64,000 bases of DNA from Cyclobacteriaceae bacterium (GCA_019694875.1 JAIBBC010000003.1:62001-126000); one strand, 5' to 3'; positions 41,421 through 51,709 are shown, counted from the stretch's first letter. Notes: a model not told the origin generated them from the sequence alone. A program made the numbers and translations.

Positions 41421-44400
41421 TTACGGGTTAGCATGGAACCTTTTATAGTCAGTTTTAGATTCAGAAATTTGTCTAACGCCCTTGGTACGAATCGACTCAA
41501 TGTATGTCTTCACCAATTGACCGCGTTCGTTATACTCATACTTAATGAACAAGTTATCGTTATCAAGCACATATTCATACTTCGTTAATATGGTTGCGCT
41601 TGGTGCGTAAGAAAAATCCAGTGGATCAAAGACGTAACACTTCATAACCGCGTCCGACGGCTGGAACCTGAAGTCATCAAACAGAACATCTCCGCCCGTT
41701 GTTGTAACGCCAACTTCAAGTGAGGTAATCGAAGATGGTGTTTTAAATTCATAGGTAATTCGATACCAGTTGCCAACTTTTATTGATTCCTGCGGGGCTC
41801 CTGAGAGAGGTTGATCCACACCATTAATTTTGAGGTAAATTCTGCCATTTGTTGAGTTAGTCCACACACTGGACTTATAATAAGAATTCGGCTTAATACC
41901 CTTTGACTTGAATGTAAAGGACTTACCGGTTCCGGTAACCTTTACAACAGCATCACCAGTATGTACCTCCGACACCTGAGCAGCACTCTTTCGCAAAACG
42001 ATGCCATCCCCTACTGCTACCTCGCCTCCAAAAAAAGCGGGGCTGGTATTCATTTTGTCTTCGGCACTGCTGAATGCGATCTCCTGATACTCCGCATTGC
42101 TCGCTTCAGCAATTACCATGCGATTCTCATATCCGAATTTCGAAGATGAGAACATATCCTTAAAGTCTTTTGACTCTACCGGATTCGTGAGATGATCGTA
42201 TTGTTTTGCTTCACTCAAATACTTCCAGCCTGGATTCGAAGCACCAAGACCGAAAGCAAACTCATCGGACGGGCTGAACGTATGAGTTCCGTCAGTTTTC
42301 TGCCGGGTAACATCGCCTATCCAAACATAGGATTTATGCTTTCTCCAGACTCCCGGTCCTTCAGTTACATTCTCATGCGTTCCAGTTGTTGAACTATAGC
42401 TTCTGTAAAGCCAATCCTTATTCCAGGTTATAACCGACCCGGAAATCAATCCGGTCACACTTCCCGAAGCATCGGTTCGGTAAACGTACTGGGCAGTTTC
42501 CTGTGAAAGCATGTTCTTATTGGTTGAAGCCAATCCCTTCGGTCCTAACTCAGAATACTTCGTGTATGCGGGCACAGTTACCGATTTGGTAGTGATACCA
42601 CCCGGGCTTGTCGATAGCTTCTCTAATACCTGCGAAGAGTACAAATCCCACTTTAAATTTTCTGATTTTGATGTGAAGCCATCTTTTGTTGTCACAACCG
42701 ACTTCAAAACACTAGGGTATTTTAAAACAGTTGTTCTAGTCTGTTTATAGATTTGTTTGTCATTGTCTTCACTAACTCGCTCAACCATGAGAGTACCCTC
42801 AGAGAAAACACCAAGGTCATTCGGGTTGATAATATCCTGGGTATATGTTAAAATGGTGGATGCCTGCAACACTCCCGATTTGTCATACACTTTAATGGAT
42901 TTCAGGCTACCCATTCGGGAGGTACGATCTGAAATTTTATTATGGACACGCGTTAAATAGTCCCTAAAATTGACAAAGCCAACAACGTTTGAAGCAATTT
43001 CTGTCTTTGTGTTTGGATTACTCTGGGACACGGTAATCATACTCTCATCCGGAGTTTCAAACTCGTAAACCTCCTTAGTATGATAGTCCGCATCCGTTGA
43101 CAGATTTCCGCTTAAGACGGTAACTTTCTTATACATAACGGGGGTAACCGGAAAGCCCGGAACATTCACATTGTCGGGCTGCGTTTCAAGATCATTGTTA
43201 ATATAGTCTGGTTCTTGCGCCACTACCCCGGAAGTTAAGCCTGTCGGTGTCTCATCTTCCGAATAGATATATCTAATTTTCTTTTGAATACTGCCGTCGG
43301 AGGTAGTGAGCGACTTGACCCTAAGATTACCCCCTTTCCTGCTGGTGGATTGCGGCTGGATTGTGCCAGTAATTTTTGAGTTGTTTCCAAAGCACGAGGG
43401 AGTAGTAACAAAGCTTGAAGTAAACGTTACCAGGGTCCCCACGACAGATTGCACAGTCTTAATTTGATCGAATGTGACAGTGGTTCCACCCACCAAGCAA
43501 ACGACCGAACCTACAATTCGAACTTGGTCACCTGCTTTTAGCGCACAATTTGAAGCAAGCACTTTTATCTCGTTTAGTGAAGTTCCTCCAGCTACGCTCA
43601 GGTCACGATCAAACCGATGCGCAGTTGTAACAGGAATTCCGCTGACAGAAGCATAAGAATCTCTTTCATATTCAATTTGGATTTCGGCACCGCTGGGGGT
43701 GGTTACTTTCGTCAAACTCCACGCTGCCCCGTGCGAATCTGAATTCGAAGCTTTATGAGAGGCATTAGTAGCATCGCCATCTGGGGTGTACATTCCCCAC
43801 CCATCCCACTTATTTGCATCATAATTATAATTACTCCCGTTGTACGAAAACAGATAGTCCGGGATAAATTTCATGTCATTTTTTCCTACAACCGATAACC
43901 TGTCTAGCGTAAGTTTTCCCGAACCTGAGTTAGGCGTGCCCTGCGCCAACGAATAACTGTGGTTGAATTTTATTCGTTTTAATGTATTCTTATACAGAAA
44001 ATTTTGGCGATCTGAAGTCGCGTTTATGTGACTGCTCATTAGATTAACATTCAGCACGCCTGAAACATTGGGGAACGCATAGTCAGCGATCAACTTTTTA
44101 TACGCTTCCTTTGTCAATAAATTGATCTCAGTCAATTTTAAACTTTTAACCACACCCGTGGCATCCTTATTGTCGTTTCGCTCATCCTTAAAAAATAATG
44201 CTACATGCGTTCTGGTCTCAATACTATTTAGATAATATGTTTGTTTTTGCCCTTCGCTATAGGTTTTGGATGAGTTTTCGGCATCAATGGTATATGTGTT
44301 TGCAGCATAAGGTGTCCGCCACTTGTAGTCATTTGAATGAAGACCATAGTTGAATTTAACCCAATGTCCCCAGTCATACTCATCGATCACGCCATTGGCT

Positions 44401-46451
44401 TCACCTGTTGCACTTCGATCAACAAAATCTGATCCCGTAATCGCGGTCAATAACCATGTGTTTGCAAAAGGATCGTTTCGCTTTATTTCTGTGTTCTTGT
44501 TCGAATCACTCTTGTCTTCTATCCGGGTCTTTTGATTGTAGTCATACACTGGCAGAGCGAAATGATACGTCAATCCGTCTGTTCCGGTAATTGTGTAACC
44601 ACCTATAGCAAGTTCAGATTTTGGGGGTGTCGGGGCCGATAAGAGAATATCTACTGACTTTCCAGTAACGCTTGTGAGGAAGTTTGCTGTGTTGACGGTG
44701 ACAGTCTTATTGGTAAGGTTGTACCCTTGGACTTGGCCTGTTGTGACAAGTGATGTCGGAGTACCAGTTCGCTGACCTGAAGCGTCCTTATCATAAATGG
44801 TTAATGTCATTGAAACGTTAGGTGCTGGCCCAGAGGAGAAATATGCTACGTCAATAGGGCTTTTCAGCTGAATCAACCCATTGGTAAAATCGTTGCTGGT
44901 TGCATTGAAGGTTTTAAATGCGCCAATTCCGGTGACTGCTCTAAACGCAACTCGCTCTGCTCCTGCAAAATAATCGATGAAACCAGAAGAGAACCCGTTC
45001 GGCGTATTCTTAATTTCGTCATTACTGAGCCATGTTATGTCGTTCCCTTGTGGTACTTTTTTTATCCCACTAACATCACTTCGAATCCGGTTTGTACTTC
45101 CAAAGATAATGTCATCAAAATTCAAAGTTTGGAGTGTGTTGTTTGATGGATTTGAATTGCTCTGGGTAGCAGTCAATCCATTGTCATAAAAGCTAGGTGA
45201 CGTTATCGCGGTAGCCGCGCCAACATGGTGATAATAGTTATTAGAAGGCGCGCCCTTGTAGATAAAAGGGACTTTGTAATCCTGATATTTCACGGGTGCA
45301 AACCGGCTATGTAAGGAAGACATCTTGCGGGGCATAGAAACGGAGCCGATGTCCAAACGATATGGCTGAATATATCCTGAAATCCCTCCAGCCATGACAT
45401 TATAATCGTCTAAAGCAAGGGTAGCCGGGCTCGTTGCATCGCTATAAGACTGGCCACTCGCCATATAATAATTGATATCACTTGCTGCTCCCTGATCGTT
45501 AGCGTTTGAAAATTTTTCCATTGAAGTTGATAAGCCGTTAACTTTAATCGCAAGGTTCACCCAGTCATCATTGTTTGTGAATGACTGCAAACTCTCGTTT
45601 GCCTTATGCAAATACAACGCCCCGTACATATCTTCCTGACGGGTTTTATCCAACCAAATCCAATAATTTTTGTGGAGAACTCTCTGTTGAGTTTCCTTTT
45701 TGTATTTCCAATACCCATTCGATGGTGCAGCAGGGGTTTGCCCACCGGCAATCATCGTCATGGCCATAGATGTGCCTTGCCCGATTGCTTCAAGTATTAA
45801 AGCTTCCTTAAAGGCAGTTGTGGCTTCAGCAATAGCCGCCGTTCCCAAGTCCTTGGCGGCTGCAATTTTGCCGTACGCTCCAACGATTGAGATAACGGAA
45901 GCAATTGTCAATCCTAATTGAATTGGGTTAACGGACACTCCCTTGTCGTCCCAAGACAATCCCAACAGACTAATTTGACCATAGTGCCCAGCTTGGCTGT
46001 CCCAACCAATGTTTCCTAAACCCAATAACGATGATGTCCAGCCACGCACGCCGGTAAGATCTTTGACGGTAATTTCCTGTGTCTCGCCTCCTGCATCATC
46101 CGGAAATCCCGTGTATTGTCTTGTTATTGCTCCCGCGTTCATGGTCCATCCCAAACCTACCCATGAGGCTTCCTGCTCAGTTCCAATACCTGCATTATAG
46201 GTAAGCGGAAGAGAAAAATCTCCACCGGGCGCTGGTACATCTAAGACTGGGATGCTAAAAGTAAAATCTCCTGTCACCAGGTTAACCATATCGCTTGAAC
46301 CAGGCGCCTCGTACGAAGTATACTCGGGCTGGTGCGGACCGGTTGTCAACGCAAAAACATAATGCGGCAGAAATGCGGACTGCAGTGTAACGACCAATAA
46401 TGTGATCGCTATTACTCGTAAAACTGCTTTGCTTCTTGGAAGTAGTACCAT
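41421..46451 (-). CDS. Giant exported Rhs-associated protein (N-terminal partner type)
   Basis: 1676 residues with a signal peptide or anchor (residues ~8-34, VLRVIAITLLVVTLQSAFL). The segment PEYTSYEAPGSSDMVNLVTG with FTFSIPVLDVPAPGGDFSLP is the hallmark opening of the large Bacteroidetes proteins that travel with Rhs genes. The length is filled with beta-rich repeats. Near residues 1540-1610 there is a carbohydrate-binding-like domain (SYYKSSVWTNSTNGRIYLK, VLFDDFRF). The C-terminus has a few YD-like repeats (YEYNERGQLVKTYIES). It probably forms a surface complex with the Rhs protein encoded downstream. No toxin tip is evident. Confidence 0.85.
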   Translation of the reverse strand: MVLLPRSKAVLRVIAITLLVVTLQSAFLPHYVFALTTGPHQPEYTSYEAPGSSDMVNLVTGDFTFSIPVLDVPAPGGDFSLPLTYNAGIGTEQEASWVGLGWTMNAGAITRQYTGFPDDAGGETQEITVKDLTGVRGWTSSLLGLGNIGWDSQAGHYGQISLLGLSWDDKGVSVNPIQLGLTIASVISIVGAYGKIAAAKDLGTAAIAEATTAFKEALILEAIGQGTSMAMTMIAGGQTPAAPSNGYWKYKKETQQRVLHKNYWIWLDKTRQEDMYGALYLHKANESLQSFTNNDDWVNLAIKVNGLSTSMEKFSNANDQGAASDINYYMASGQSYSDATSPATLALDDYNVMAGGISGYIQPYRLDIGSVSMPRKMSSLHSRFAPVKYQDYKVPFIYKGAPSNNYYHHVGAATAITSPSFYDNGLTATQSNSNPSNNTLQTLNFDDIIFGSTNRIRSDVSGIKKVPQGNDITWLSNDEIKNTPNGFSSGFIDYFAGAERVAFRAVTGIGAFKTFNATSNDFTNGLIQLKSPIDVAYFSSGPAPNVSMTLTIYDKDASGQRTGTPTSLVTTGQVQGYNLTNKTVTVNTANFLTSVTGKSVDILLSAPTPPKSELAIGGYTITGTDGLTYHFALPVYDYNQKTRIEDKSDSNKNTEIKRNDPFANTWLLTAITGSDFVDRSATGEANGVIDEYDWGHWVKFNYGLHSNDYKWRTPYAANTYTIDAENSSKTYSEGQKQTYYLNSIETRTHVALFFKDERNDNKDATGVVKSLKLTEINLLTKEAYKKLIADYAFPNVSGVLNVNLMSSHINATSDRQNFLYKNTLKRIKFNHSYSLAQGTPNSGSGKLTLDRLSVVGKNDMKFIPDYLFSYNGSNYNYDANKWDGWGMYTPDGDATNASHKASNSDSHGAAWSLTKVTTPSGAEIQIEYERDSYASVSGIPVTTAHRFDRDLSVAGGTSLNEIKVLASNCALKAGDQVRIVGSVVCLVGGTTVTFDQIKTVQSVVGTLVTFTSSFVTTPSCFGNNSKITGTIQPQSTSRKGGNLRVKSLTTSDGSIQKKIRYIYSEDETPTGLTSGVVAQEPDYINNDLETQPDNVNVPGFPVTPVMYKKVTVLSGNLSTDADYHTKEVYEFETPDESMITVSQSNPNTKTEIASNVVGFVNFRDYLTRVHNKISDRTSRMGSLKSIKVYDKSGVLQASTILTYTQDIINPNDLGVFSEGTLMVERVSEDNDKQIYKQTRTTVLKYPSVLKSVVTTKDGFTSKSENLKWDLYSSQVLEKLSTSPGGITTKSVTVPAYTKYSELGPKGLASTNKNMLSQETAQYVYRTDASGSVTGLISGSVITWNKDWLYRSYSSTTGTHENVTEGPGVWRKHKSYVWIGDVTRQKTDGTHTFSPSDEFAFGLGASNPGWKYLSEAKQYDHLTNPVESKDFKDMFSSSKFGYENRMVIAEASNAEYQEIAFSSAEDKMNTSPAFFGGEVAVGDGIVLRKSAAQVSEVHTGDAVVKVTGTGKSFTFKSKGIKPNSYYKSSVWTNSTNGRIYLKINGVDQPLSGAPQESIKVGNWYRITYEFKTPSSITSLEVGVTTTGGDVLFDDFRFQPSDAVMKCYVFDPLDFSYAPSATILTKYEYVLDNDNLFIKYEYNERGQLVKTYIESIRTKGVRQISESKTDYKRFHANP

Positions 46452-46477
46452 ATTGTCAGTGAATTCAGATTGGTCTT

Positions 46478-47080
46478 TTAATTATTAGATCTAAGTAAAG
46501 GTGTTTTTCGTATGTCACTGGCATTGAATAAAAATTCAATTCTACCAACGCCAACGAAACTGTCATCATAAATTATTTTTACCTCACCTGAGATGTCTTG
46601 GCTCGTTTCAAAGGCAAATAAGATTTGCGTGGCGCTTGACGATCCATAGAAAGGAGAATAGATGAAGTCAACTACAGTTGCGGTATTTTCACCAGTCTGC
46701 ATTTGTAAGTCTTTTCCGATCGTTGAAGAAAGGTGTGATGTGAGATTCGCAAGTTGTCCGGGTATAGAAGCAAAAGACTGCTCAATGCTTTTGCCATCCC
46801 TGGAGATGGCTAACCGAAAATAGTAAATCTTATTATATAATTTTCTCAGGCTATCACGTTTCTGATCAAATCGATTTCCAATTGCAAGTTCATTTGAAAA
46901 CACAAGATCAACGGGTTGATACGCACAGGTGACGGTGTAACCGTTCGAATCAGCCGACTTAATTAAACCATTGGACGGCTCACCTATAAAGTTTCGTAAA
47001 TCCTCGCGCGACAACTCACCGTGGGTACACCCTAAAAGAGCGAACGAGAATACGAGGCTTAATGGGAGCTTATTATTCAT
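46478..47080 (-). CDS. Lipoprotein of the Rhs locus
   Basis: 200 residues with a clear lipobox (LPLSLVFSFALLGC, Cys 18), so it should be lipid-anchored and face the periplasm or surface. The mature part is alpha/beta with no known motif. It begins at the last base of the OmpH-like gene (one-base overlap) and ends 26 bases before the 1676-residue protein gene. It is therefore part of the same operon. A role in holding or exporting the giant proteins is likely but not shown. Confidence 0.75.
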   Translation of the reverse strand: MNNKLPLSLVFSFALLGCTHGELSREDLRNFIGEPSNGLIKSADSNGYTVTCAYQPVDLVFSNELAIGNRFDQKRDSLRKLYNKIYYFRLAISRDGKSIEQSFASIPGQLANLTSHLSSTIGKDLQMQTGENTATVVDFIYSPFYGSSSATQILFAFETSQDISGEVKIIYDDSFVGVGRIEFLFNASDIRKTPLLRSNN

Positions 47081-47625
47081 TACCTGGCAGCCTTATACTC
47101 CACATTCAACCCTTGGATAATCTCGTCAGTGATATCCATATTAGGAGTTCCATAAACAATATTTCCATACTGCGTAGCGGCTATGATTAATTCATAGCCA
47201 TGGTTCTCGCCATATTGCTTTATGAAGATGTTTATCTTATCAAGCGCTTTTTGTGTTAATTCCAGATTTTCTTTTTGGGCCTTTTCTTGAACCATTTGCT
47301 GGTAGTTAAGCAACTGCTGTTCTTTTGTCGCGATAAGTTCTTCAAAAAGTGTCCGTTCGGCAGCCGAGAGCCTAACGCGCTTCAGAGCATATTCACTGTT
47401 TTTGGAACTTAATTCCATTTTTAAGGTGTCAATGTTCTTTTGGTATACAAGAAGCTTTGACTCCAACTCGGCTTTAGCAACCTTCATTCCTTCATAGTTT
47501 GAAACAAGTTTTAGGGCGTCAACGTAAGCGATCTTACTTGATCTGGAAGTGAGGTCAAATGAAACAAAAGCGATAAAAGCCAGCAGAATGAATAGAGTAG
47601 CTGCCCGGTGGAGTTTTTGAAACAT
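47080..47625 (-). CDS. OmpH/Skp-like periplasmic chaperone
   Basis: 181 residues from the ATG at 47625 (MFQKLHRAATLFILLAFIAF), which opens a signal peptide or anchor. The mature part is the OmpH/Skp pattern: a short strand (KIAYVDALKLVSNYEGMK), a long coiled coil with LLVYQKNIDTLKMELSSKNS and LFEELIATKEQQLLNYQQMV, and a return to the body (YELIIAATQYGNIVYGTPNM). Skp-type chaperones hold unfolded outer-membrane or exported proteins in the periplasm. As first gene of the operon, it is a sensible helper for the two giant exported proteins downstream. Confidence 0.8.
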   Translation of the reverse strand: MFQKLHRAATLFILLAFIAFVSFDLTSRSSKIAYVDALKLVSNYEGMKVAKAELESKLLVYQKNIDTLKMELSSKNSEYALKRVRLSAAERTLFEELIATKEQQLLNYQQMVQEKAQKENLELTQKALDKINIFIKQYGENHGYELIIAATQYGNIVYGTPNMDITDEIIQGLNVEYKAAR

Positions 47626-47688
47626 AAATTGTGTTGTAGGGGTGTTGGTAGGACAAGTTACTTTTCCGAGTCTAAAATTCCAATCCAA

Positions 47689-48051
47689 GAGATCTGAAAT
47701 CCTTTTATTGGCTCATTATTGGCTCAAATAAATATGAGCTAGGCGTGCCAAAATTCGGGAATTTATTCTTCTTGTCTCGTCAATAACCTGATTATCAATC
47801 TTTCAGGAGTCAGTTGGTAATTCCGTGAACTGTTTTTTTAGCAAAACGAAGATTTCAGGAAGGATACCAAAATTTCATGAGGTCTACTACGCTCGTGGCC
47901 CAGTAAATGAAAAAGGATATGGTGCCTTTAGCACCTTGCTTGTTATTTACCAAATGGGCAAGAGATACGCATATGCATGCATCTTTAAAGAAGCGTATAG
48001 CATTGATATTCTCTAATGAATCTAGCTTCTGCAATTAGGTTAACAGAGACC
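47689..48051. other. Intergenic region upstream of the Rhs operon
   Basis: About 360 bases. It contains an 11-base tandem duplication (TTATTGGCTCA twice, 47705-47726). It also contains a 63-codon plus-strand frame at 47825-48016 without family likeness, which I do not call as a gene. The promoter of the minus-strand Rhs operon should lie here, but I see no clear TAnnTTTG. Confidence 0.4.
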
Positions 48052-48261
48052 TTACTGCAACTTTTTTTTAGAGGCATGGACCTTTTGCTCGGCTATCTGT
48101 TTATAGACCGTTGGCCGGTTCTTCTTACATTTTTTTGCAAAATCATTGATCAGGCTTTCGATAAAAGGCTTCAGGGAGCCATATCCTTTTAGAGTCGCCT
48201 CAATCTGCAAAATGGCGATAGTTTCATTATCCAAATCAATGTTCTTTCGAAGCGTTTTCAC
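48052..48261 (-). CDS. Small RHH-like protein next to the tyrosine recombinase
   Basis: 69 residues from a GTG at 48261. The only upstream ATG is followed at once by a stop. NIDLDNETIAILQIEATLKG with SLKPFIESLINDFAKK looks like the strand-helix-helix of ribbon-helix-helix proteins and is followed by a lysine-rich tail. It is divergent from the recombinase gene at 48376, with an A/T palindrome between them that could be its operator. It is probably a small DNA-binding regulator or excision factor of the mobile unit. Confidence 0.65.
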   Translation of the reverse strand: MKTLRKNIDLDNETIAILQIEATLKGYGSLKPFIESLINDFAKKCKKNRPTVYKQIAEQKVHASKKKLQ

Positions 48262-48279
48262 ATCTATACATTTATATTT

Positions 48280-48295
48280 AAAAATATATATTTTT
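48280..48295. promoter_or_regulatory. A/T palindrome between the RHH-like gene and the recombinase
   Basis: AAAAATATATATTTTT is a perfect 16-base palindrome in a very A/T-rich 115-base divergent region. It is placed where a shared operator for both genes would be expected. A/T content makes chance palindromes common here. Confidence 0.35.
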
Positions 48296-48375
48296 ACTAC
48301 TAAATAAATATATCTTTATAATAAATAGTAAACTAATTCCAATACTGATTTTCGCCCTTTAGCATGTAATACTCT

Positions 48376-49578
48376 ATGCCCAACCTCCGGAAATCGTCCA
48401 CACTATCCAAAGCCACTCCCCGCGCCTCCCAAGTACTTGAAGACTATGATTATTGGCTCCAGAGGGAATACGGGAAATCTGGGACGTATCTCACCAATGC
48501 AAAGACATTCCTAAAAACGGTTAAGGCAGCCGGGACCGTCATCTCTCAGCTCGATACATATGCCAACGGTAAAAGCATTACGCTCCAGTCTTTCCTGAGA
48601 CGGTTGCGGAAGTTTCTGACTCTCAAAGGAATCGACTTCATTGTCAACGATCTCAATGAAAAGAAGCTTCCCATTAGCAACATTTACGTGAAGTTGTTCC
48701 TTGCCAGCAGACAGGATCGGTTACGCGGTGAACTTTCAAACAGCACTTACGCGACAGTCTTGAACGGGTATTTCAATTTTATCACGGACGACTTGAAATT
48801 CTTTAACAAGCGAACCGCTGAGAAGTATGTACTTTCCCCCGCTTCAGACTACACCAAGCGGCTTTACCGATCAGTTCTTAAGTCGTTTTGTCAATGGGCT
48901 CTTCTTTACCAGGAACAGAAGCTAACGGACCTTTCATCCGATCAAAAAAAGATTCAGAAAGGGCTAAAATTGATATCAGCACTATCACTGCGAGAGATAT
49001 CTTCGATTATTGTAAGAACGTCCCGATCGCAAATCAAGCGCTATCACAAGGAAAGCCTGACTGAATCTCAACGCGCCAAATTGTTAACTGCATGCGATAC
49101 ATCCAAAGAGAGGGCCATCATTAGTTTAATGGCCTGGAACGGGCTTCGGACAATTGAGGTATCCAGGCTCAACGTGCCTGACGTTGATTTTAATGAACGA
49201 AAACTCTCAGTTTGGGGTAAGGGAAAATCGAAGAAGAATAAAGATGTTATCAAACTTTTTAAAGTGGCGACTGCTGAAATCAAAGCCTATCTGAAGCAAG
49301 CGAGAATTCAATCAGGTTCATTGTTTCCGGGGTTGGGAAAGGGTGATATTTCAGCGTTGGTGAATCAACTCTACGACAAGGCGAAGTTGTCTAAGAAAGG
49401 AAAAAAGCTCACGCCTCACAGCCTTAGGCATACAGCTGGTCAAATAATGTACGACAAGGGTGTTCAATTGGAATTCATACAGAAGACACTAAGGCATTCT
49501 TCGATGGAGACGACTATGGTTTATGCGCAAAAGGCAATCGACAAAAATTACTTTCGAAAAATGCCCTATAAAATTTAA
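48376..49578 (+). CDS. Tyrosine recombinase / integrase
   Basis: 400 residues. The N-terminal ~200 residues form core-binding helices. The catalytic domain shows the first Arg in MAWNGLRTIEVSRLNV, a beta-hairpin Lys region (KLSVWGKGKSKKNKD), H-x-x-R in TPHSLRHTAGQIM, the second His in LRHSSMETT, and the nucleophile Tyr in TMVYAQKAID. All active-site residues are present. It is convergent with the ubiquitin/caspase operon (25 bases between the stops) and probably mobilises this island. I found no tRNA gene or clear direct repeat to mark att sites. Confidence 0.92.
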   Translation: MPNLRKSSTLSKATPRASQVLEDYDYWLQREYGKSGTYLTNAKTFLKTVKAAGTVISQLDTYANGKSITLQSFLRRLRKFLTLKGIDFIVNDLNEKKLPISNIYVKLFLASRQDRLRGELSNSTYATVLNGYFNFITDDLKFFNKRTAEKYVLSPASDYTKRLYRSVLKSFCQWALLYQEQKLTDLSSDQKKIQKGLKLISALSLREISSIIVRTSRSQIKRYHKESLTESQRAKLLTACDTSKERAIISLMAWNGLRTIEVSRLNVPDVDFNERKLSVWGKGKSKKNKDVIKLFKVATAEIKAYLKQARIQSGSLFPGLGKGDISALVNQLYDKAKLSKKGKKLTPHSLRHTAGQIMYDKGVQLEFIQKTLRHSSMETTMVYAQKAIDKNYFRKMPYKI

Positions 49579-49603
49579 TCTGTTGACGTTAACAAGTTGC
49601 ACC

Positions 49604-50131
49604 TCAAGTCAATTTATTTTGTTTGAAGTAACCCTTTAAGTCTTTTGTCCCGCTACCGCACAACCCCTTTTGCTCCAATTGCCTGCACGCCTGAAGCGCC
49701 TCCCACGGAGTCAGGCCACATTTATCCGCCAGATCGATGTAGTGGATGTAGTCATTGGTTAGCGCGTGCAGTATATTTTGCTCCACACCGCGGTCAATCT
49801 CGCGATAGCTTTCGTCTTCCTGGTCAGTATGCGAGCACCAGTAAATCTTATCGTTCCACAAAATAAAATGCGAGCGGCATGCACTTGTTCGCCAATAAGA
49901 CGGGTAAAGTGTGCTACCGGATTGGCGTTGATAAAAACGCCATGCCGGCCCGGCCCTTTTGTCCAAATTGATTAGTAAGTCATCTCCACAACCGCATGGA
50001 CATCGCATTACAAGCAGCAACGGCCAACCGCGTTCGACAACCAGGTAATCGCCGGGATTCTGGTTTAATCCAAACGCTTCACGCCGAAAAGAAACGGTAC
50101 CTCTGTATGACACTCTGATTGCTCTTGTCAC
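49604..50131 (-). CDS. DUF6527-like protein, last gene of the ubiquitin-like operon
   Basis: 175 residues. The core VMRCPCGCGDDLLINLD and the later PSYWRTSACRSHFILWNDKIYWC resemble the DUF6527 family, with its cysteine-rich CPCGC knuckle and Ser/His/Cys-rich centre. The C-terminal third is a separate helical part (LADKCGLTPWEALQACRQLE) that may be a winged helix. DUF6527 proteins are known to travel with bacterial ubiquitin-like conjugation genes, where they have been proposed to act on the conjugates. Here the gene follows the kinase by 17 bases, so it is part of that operon. Confidence 0.65.
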   Translation of the reverse strand: MTRAIRVSYRGTVSFRREAFGLNQNPGDYLVVERGWPLLLVMRCPCGCGDDLLINLDKRAGPAWRFYQRQSGSTLYPSYWRTSACRSHFILWNDKIYWCSHTDQEDESYREIDRGVEQNILHALTNDYIHYIDLADKCGLTPWEALQACRQLEQKGLCGSGTKDLKGYFKQNKLT

Positions 50132-50148
50132 AATTCAAATAACAGTAT

Positions 50149-51696
50149 TTATTTCCGCGATAACAAAAATTTAATAATGCGCTCAGCCGCTACAAGGGCG
50201 TAGGCATGCATGTCAAACTGTAGTCGATCACGATAACTGTTGGCGTCAACGGCTCCAGCCAATCTTGCAATCCGAATAAGGTAACAGGCAGTAATCGCTT
50301 CCACTTCATCCTGGCAGCAATCACAACCCACCATTATATGACGCAACTCTCTGAGCGATCGACGCAACCAATCAAACTGGTCCGCCATACGGTCAGTATG
50401 CGCTAACGGGGTGAGCATACGCTCAGGCGCATAAACCTCGTCTATAAATGCTTTCCATTCATTGAAAAAAAAATCGCACTTATCCTGGGTGTTAAAGCTG
50501 CTATTGGCCGGTTCCGGAAGGTTGAATGCCAAGCTTACTTCAAGTGTTGCCGGATCAGCAGTCATCGGACCTGCGGGCTTAATGGCCGAAAAATCAATAA
50601 CTATTGCATCATTTCCCCGGACCATAATATTACCCGAATGCAGGTCCCCATGAACAGGGCTGGTAAAACAGCTCTCAGCGGTGCATTCCAACAGCGAGCC
50701 GCACAGGTCCGGAACTGACGTTGTAAGACCTAATTGCTTTGCGCGGTCAACGACATCAACCCGCTCAACAAGTTTTTCTGACCAGATTCTTTCCTTAACA
50801 AAATCACGCAAGTTGCCAGATCTCAAGCGATTGTCTGGCGAAAAAGGCCGCCGCCTGAACCCTTTTAGTGTCTTTTCAAACAATGAATAAATGATCCCTG
50901 TATAGTGGGTGTTCGCAAGTGATTGTGTCAACGGCAACGCATCTTCGACAAAATTCCCCACCAGGCTCCCGTAATGAGAGGTAAGAACACACCGTTCGAT
51001 CCTGCAATTGGGCCGATACTGGAAGGATATGTATAAATCAGTGTATACACGGTAGTTGGCTAGTTCATCTTTTGTTTTTTGCGGCGTCGATATCTTTACA
51101 AAAAATGGCAACAGCGATGATTTCACCATCGAATTGCGCTGCCAGGCATGAACCTTCAACAGATGACTCGAATCCTTACCTCCGGCAATACGCTCCACGT
51201 AGATGTTTGCGCAGTCGTAAAACGACCTTCTTAGAAGCAGCAGCTGCTCTTCATTTAACATCTGACATTCGCCCTCAAGAATTACGTCACTATCTGGCGG
51301 GCCTGGACTGTACCGGGCGATCGATTCTGCAAGTCGTACCAAGTCATTCTCAAGGTAAAAGCTCTCAATTTTCACGTTGATTTGCCGGAAACGCTGGAAC
51401 GCCAAATCAAATTCCTCGGTAGAGCGGACAACAATTCTTACCAGTATACCATGATCTAAAGCTTCCTCATACAATTGTTTGAGGCAGTTGGCAATAAAAT
51501 CCAAGTCATTTGGCTCGCCTGCAAGAATGATTGCCCTGGCGAACCTGAACGATGAACGCGCTTTCTCAAGTGTGGTATTCACCATCACTAGGTTGCGTTC
51601 CAAAAAGGCCTGATGAGAAAAACTCGTTCCGCCAATAACAAGCACGGTGTCTCGCTGGAAACTGCCGCGTCTTAGAGCATCGTCTTGATGTATCAT
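50149..51696 (-). CDS. APH/fructosamine-kinase-type kinase of the ubiquitin-like operon
   Basis: 515 residues. The N-terminal ~130 residues look like a Rossmann-type or receiver-like domain (TVLVIGGTSFSHQAFLERN). The remainder is an aminoglycoside-phosphotransferase-like kinase. The catalytic loop is VHGDLHSGNIMV and the metal-binding loop AIVIDFSAIK, which has DFS in place of the usual DFG/DLD. An ATP-binding Lys could be in LLPFFVKIST. The ternary-complex-associated kinase domain (TCAD9) found with bacterial caspases has this look, but I cannot verify membership. It would phosphorylate a protein or small molecule. The gene lies 13 bases after the E1 gene. Confidence 0.7.
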   Translation of the reverse strand: MIHQDDALRRGSFQRDTVLVIGGTSFSHQAFLERNLVMVNTTLEKARSSFRFARAIILAGEPNDLDFIANCLKQLYEEALDHGILVRIVVRSTEEFDLAFQRFRQINVKIESFYLENDLVRLAESIARYSPGPPDSDVILEGECQMLNEEQLLLLRRSFYDCANIYVERIAGGKDSSHLLKVHAWQRNSMVKSSLLPFFVKISTPQKTKDELANYRVYTDLYISFQYRPNCRIERCVLTSHYGSLVGNFVEDALPLTQSLANTHYTGIIYSLFEKTLKGFRRRPFSPDNRLRSGNLRDFVKERIWSEKLVERVDVVDRAKQLGLTTSVPDLCGSLLECTAESCFTSPVHGDLHSGNIMVRGNDAIVIDFSAIKPAGPMTADPATLEVSLAFNLPEPANSSFNTQDKCDFFFNEWKAFIDEVYAPERMLTPLAHTDRMADQFDWLRRSLRELRHIMVGCDCCQDEVEAITACYLIRIARLAGAVDANSYRDRLQFDMHAYALVAAERIIKFLLSRK

Positions 51697-51709
51697 TACG
51701 TCCAGTCAA

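Noticed and set aside
35600-46200. Many open frames of 60-160 codons on the plus strand under the Rhs genes
   Set aside because: They lie antisense to two long well-supported genes, have no family likeness, and are expected in repetitive, stop-poor DNA.
47825-48016. A 63-codon frame upstream of the RHH-like gene
   Set aside because: No family likeness or conserved partner; left as part of the intergenic description.
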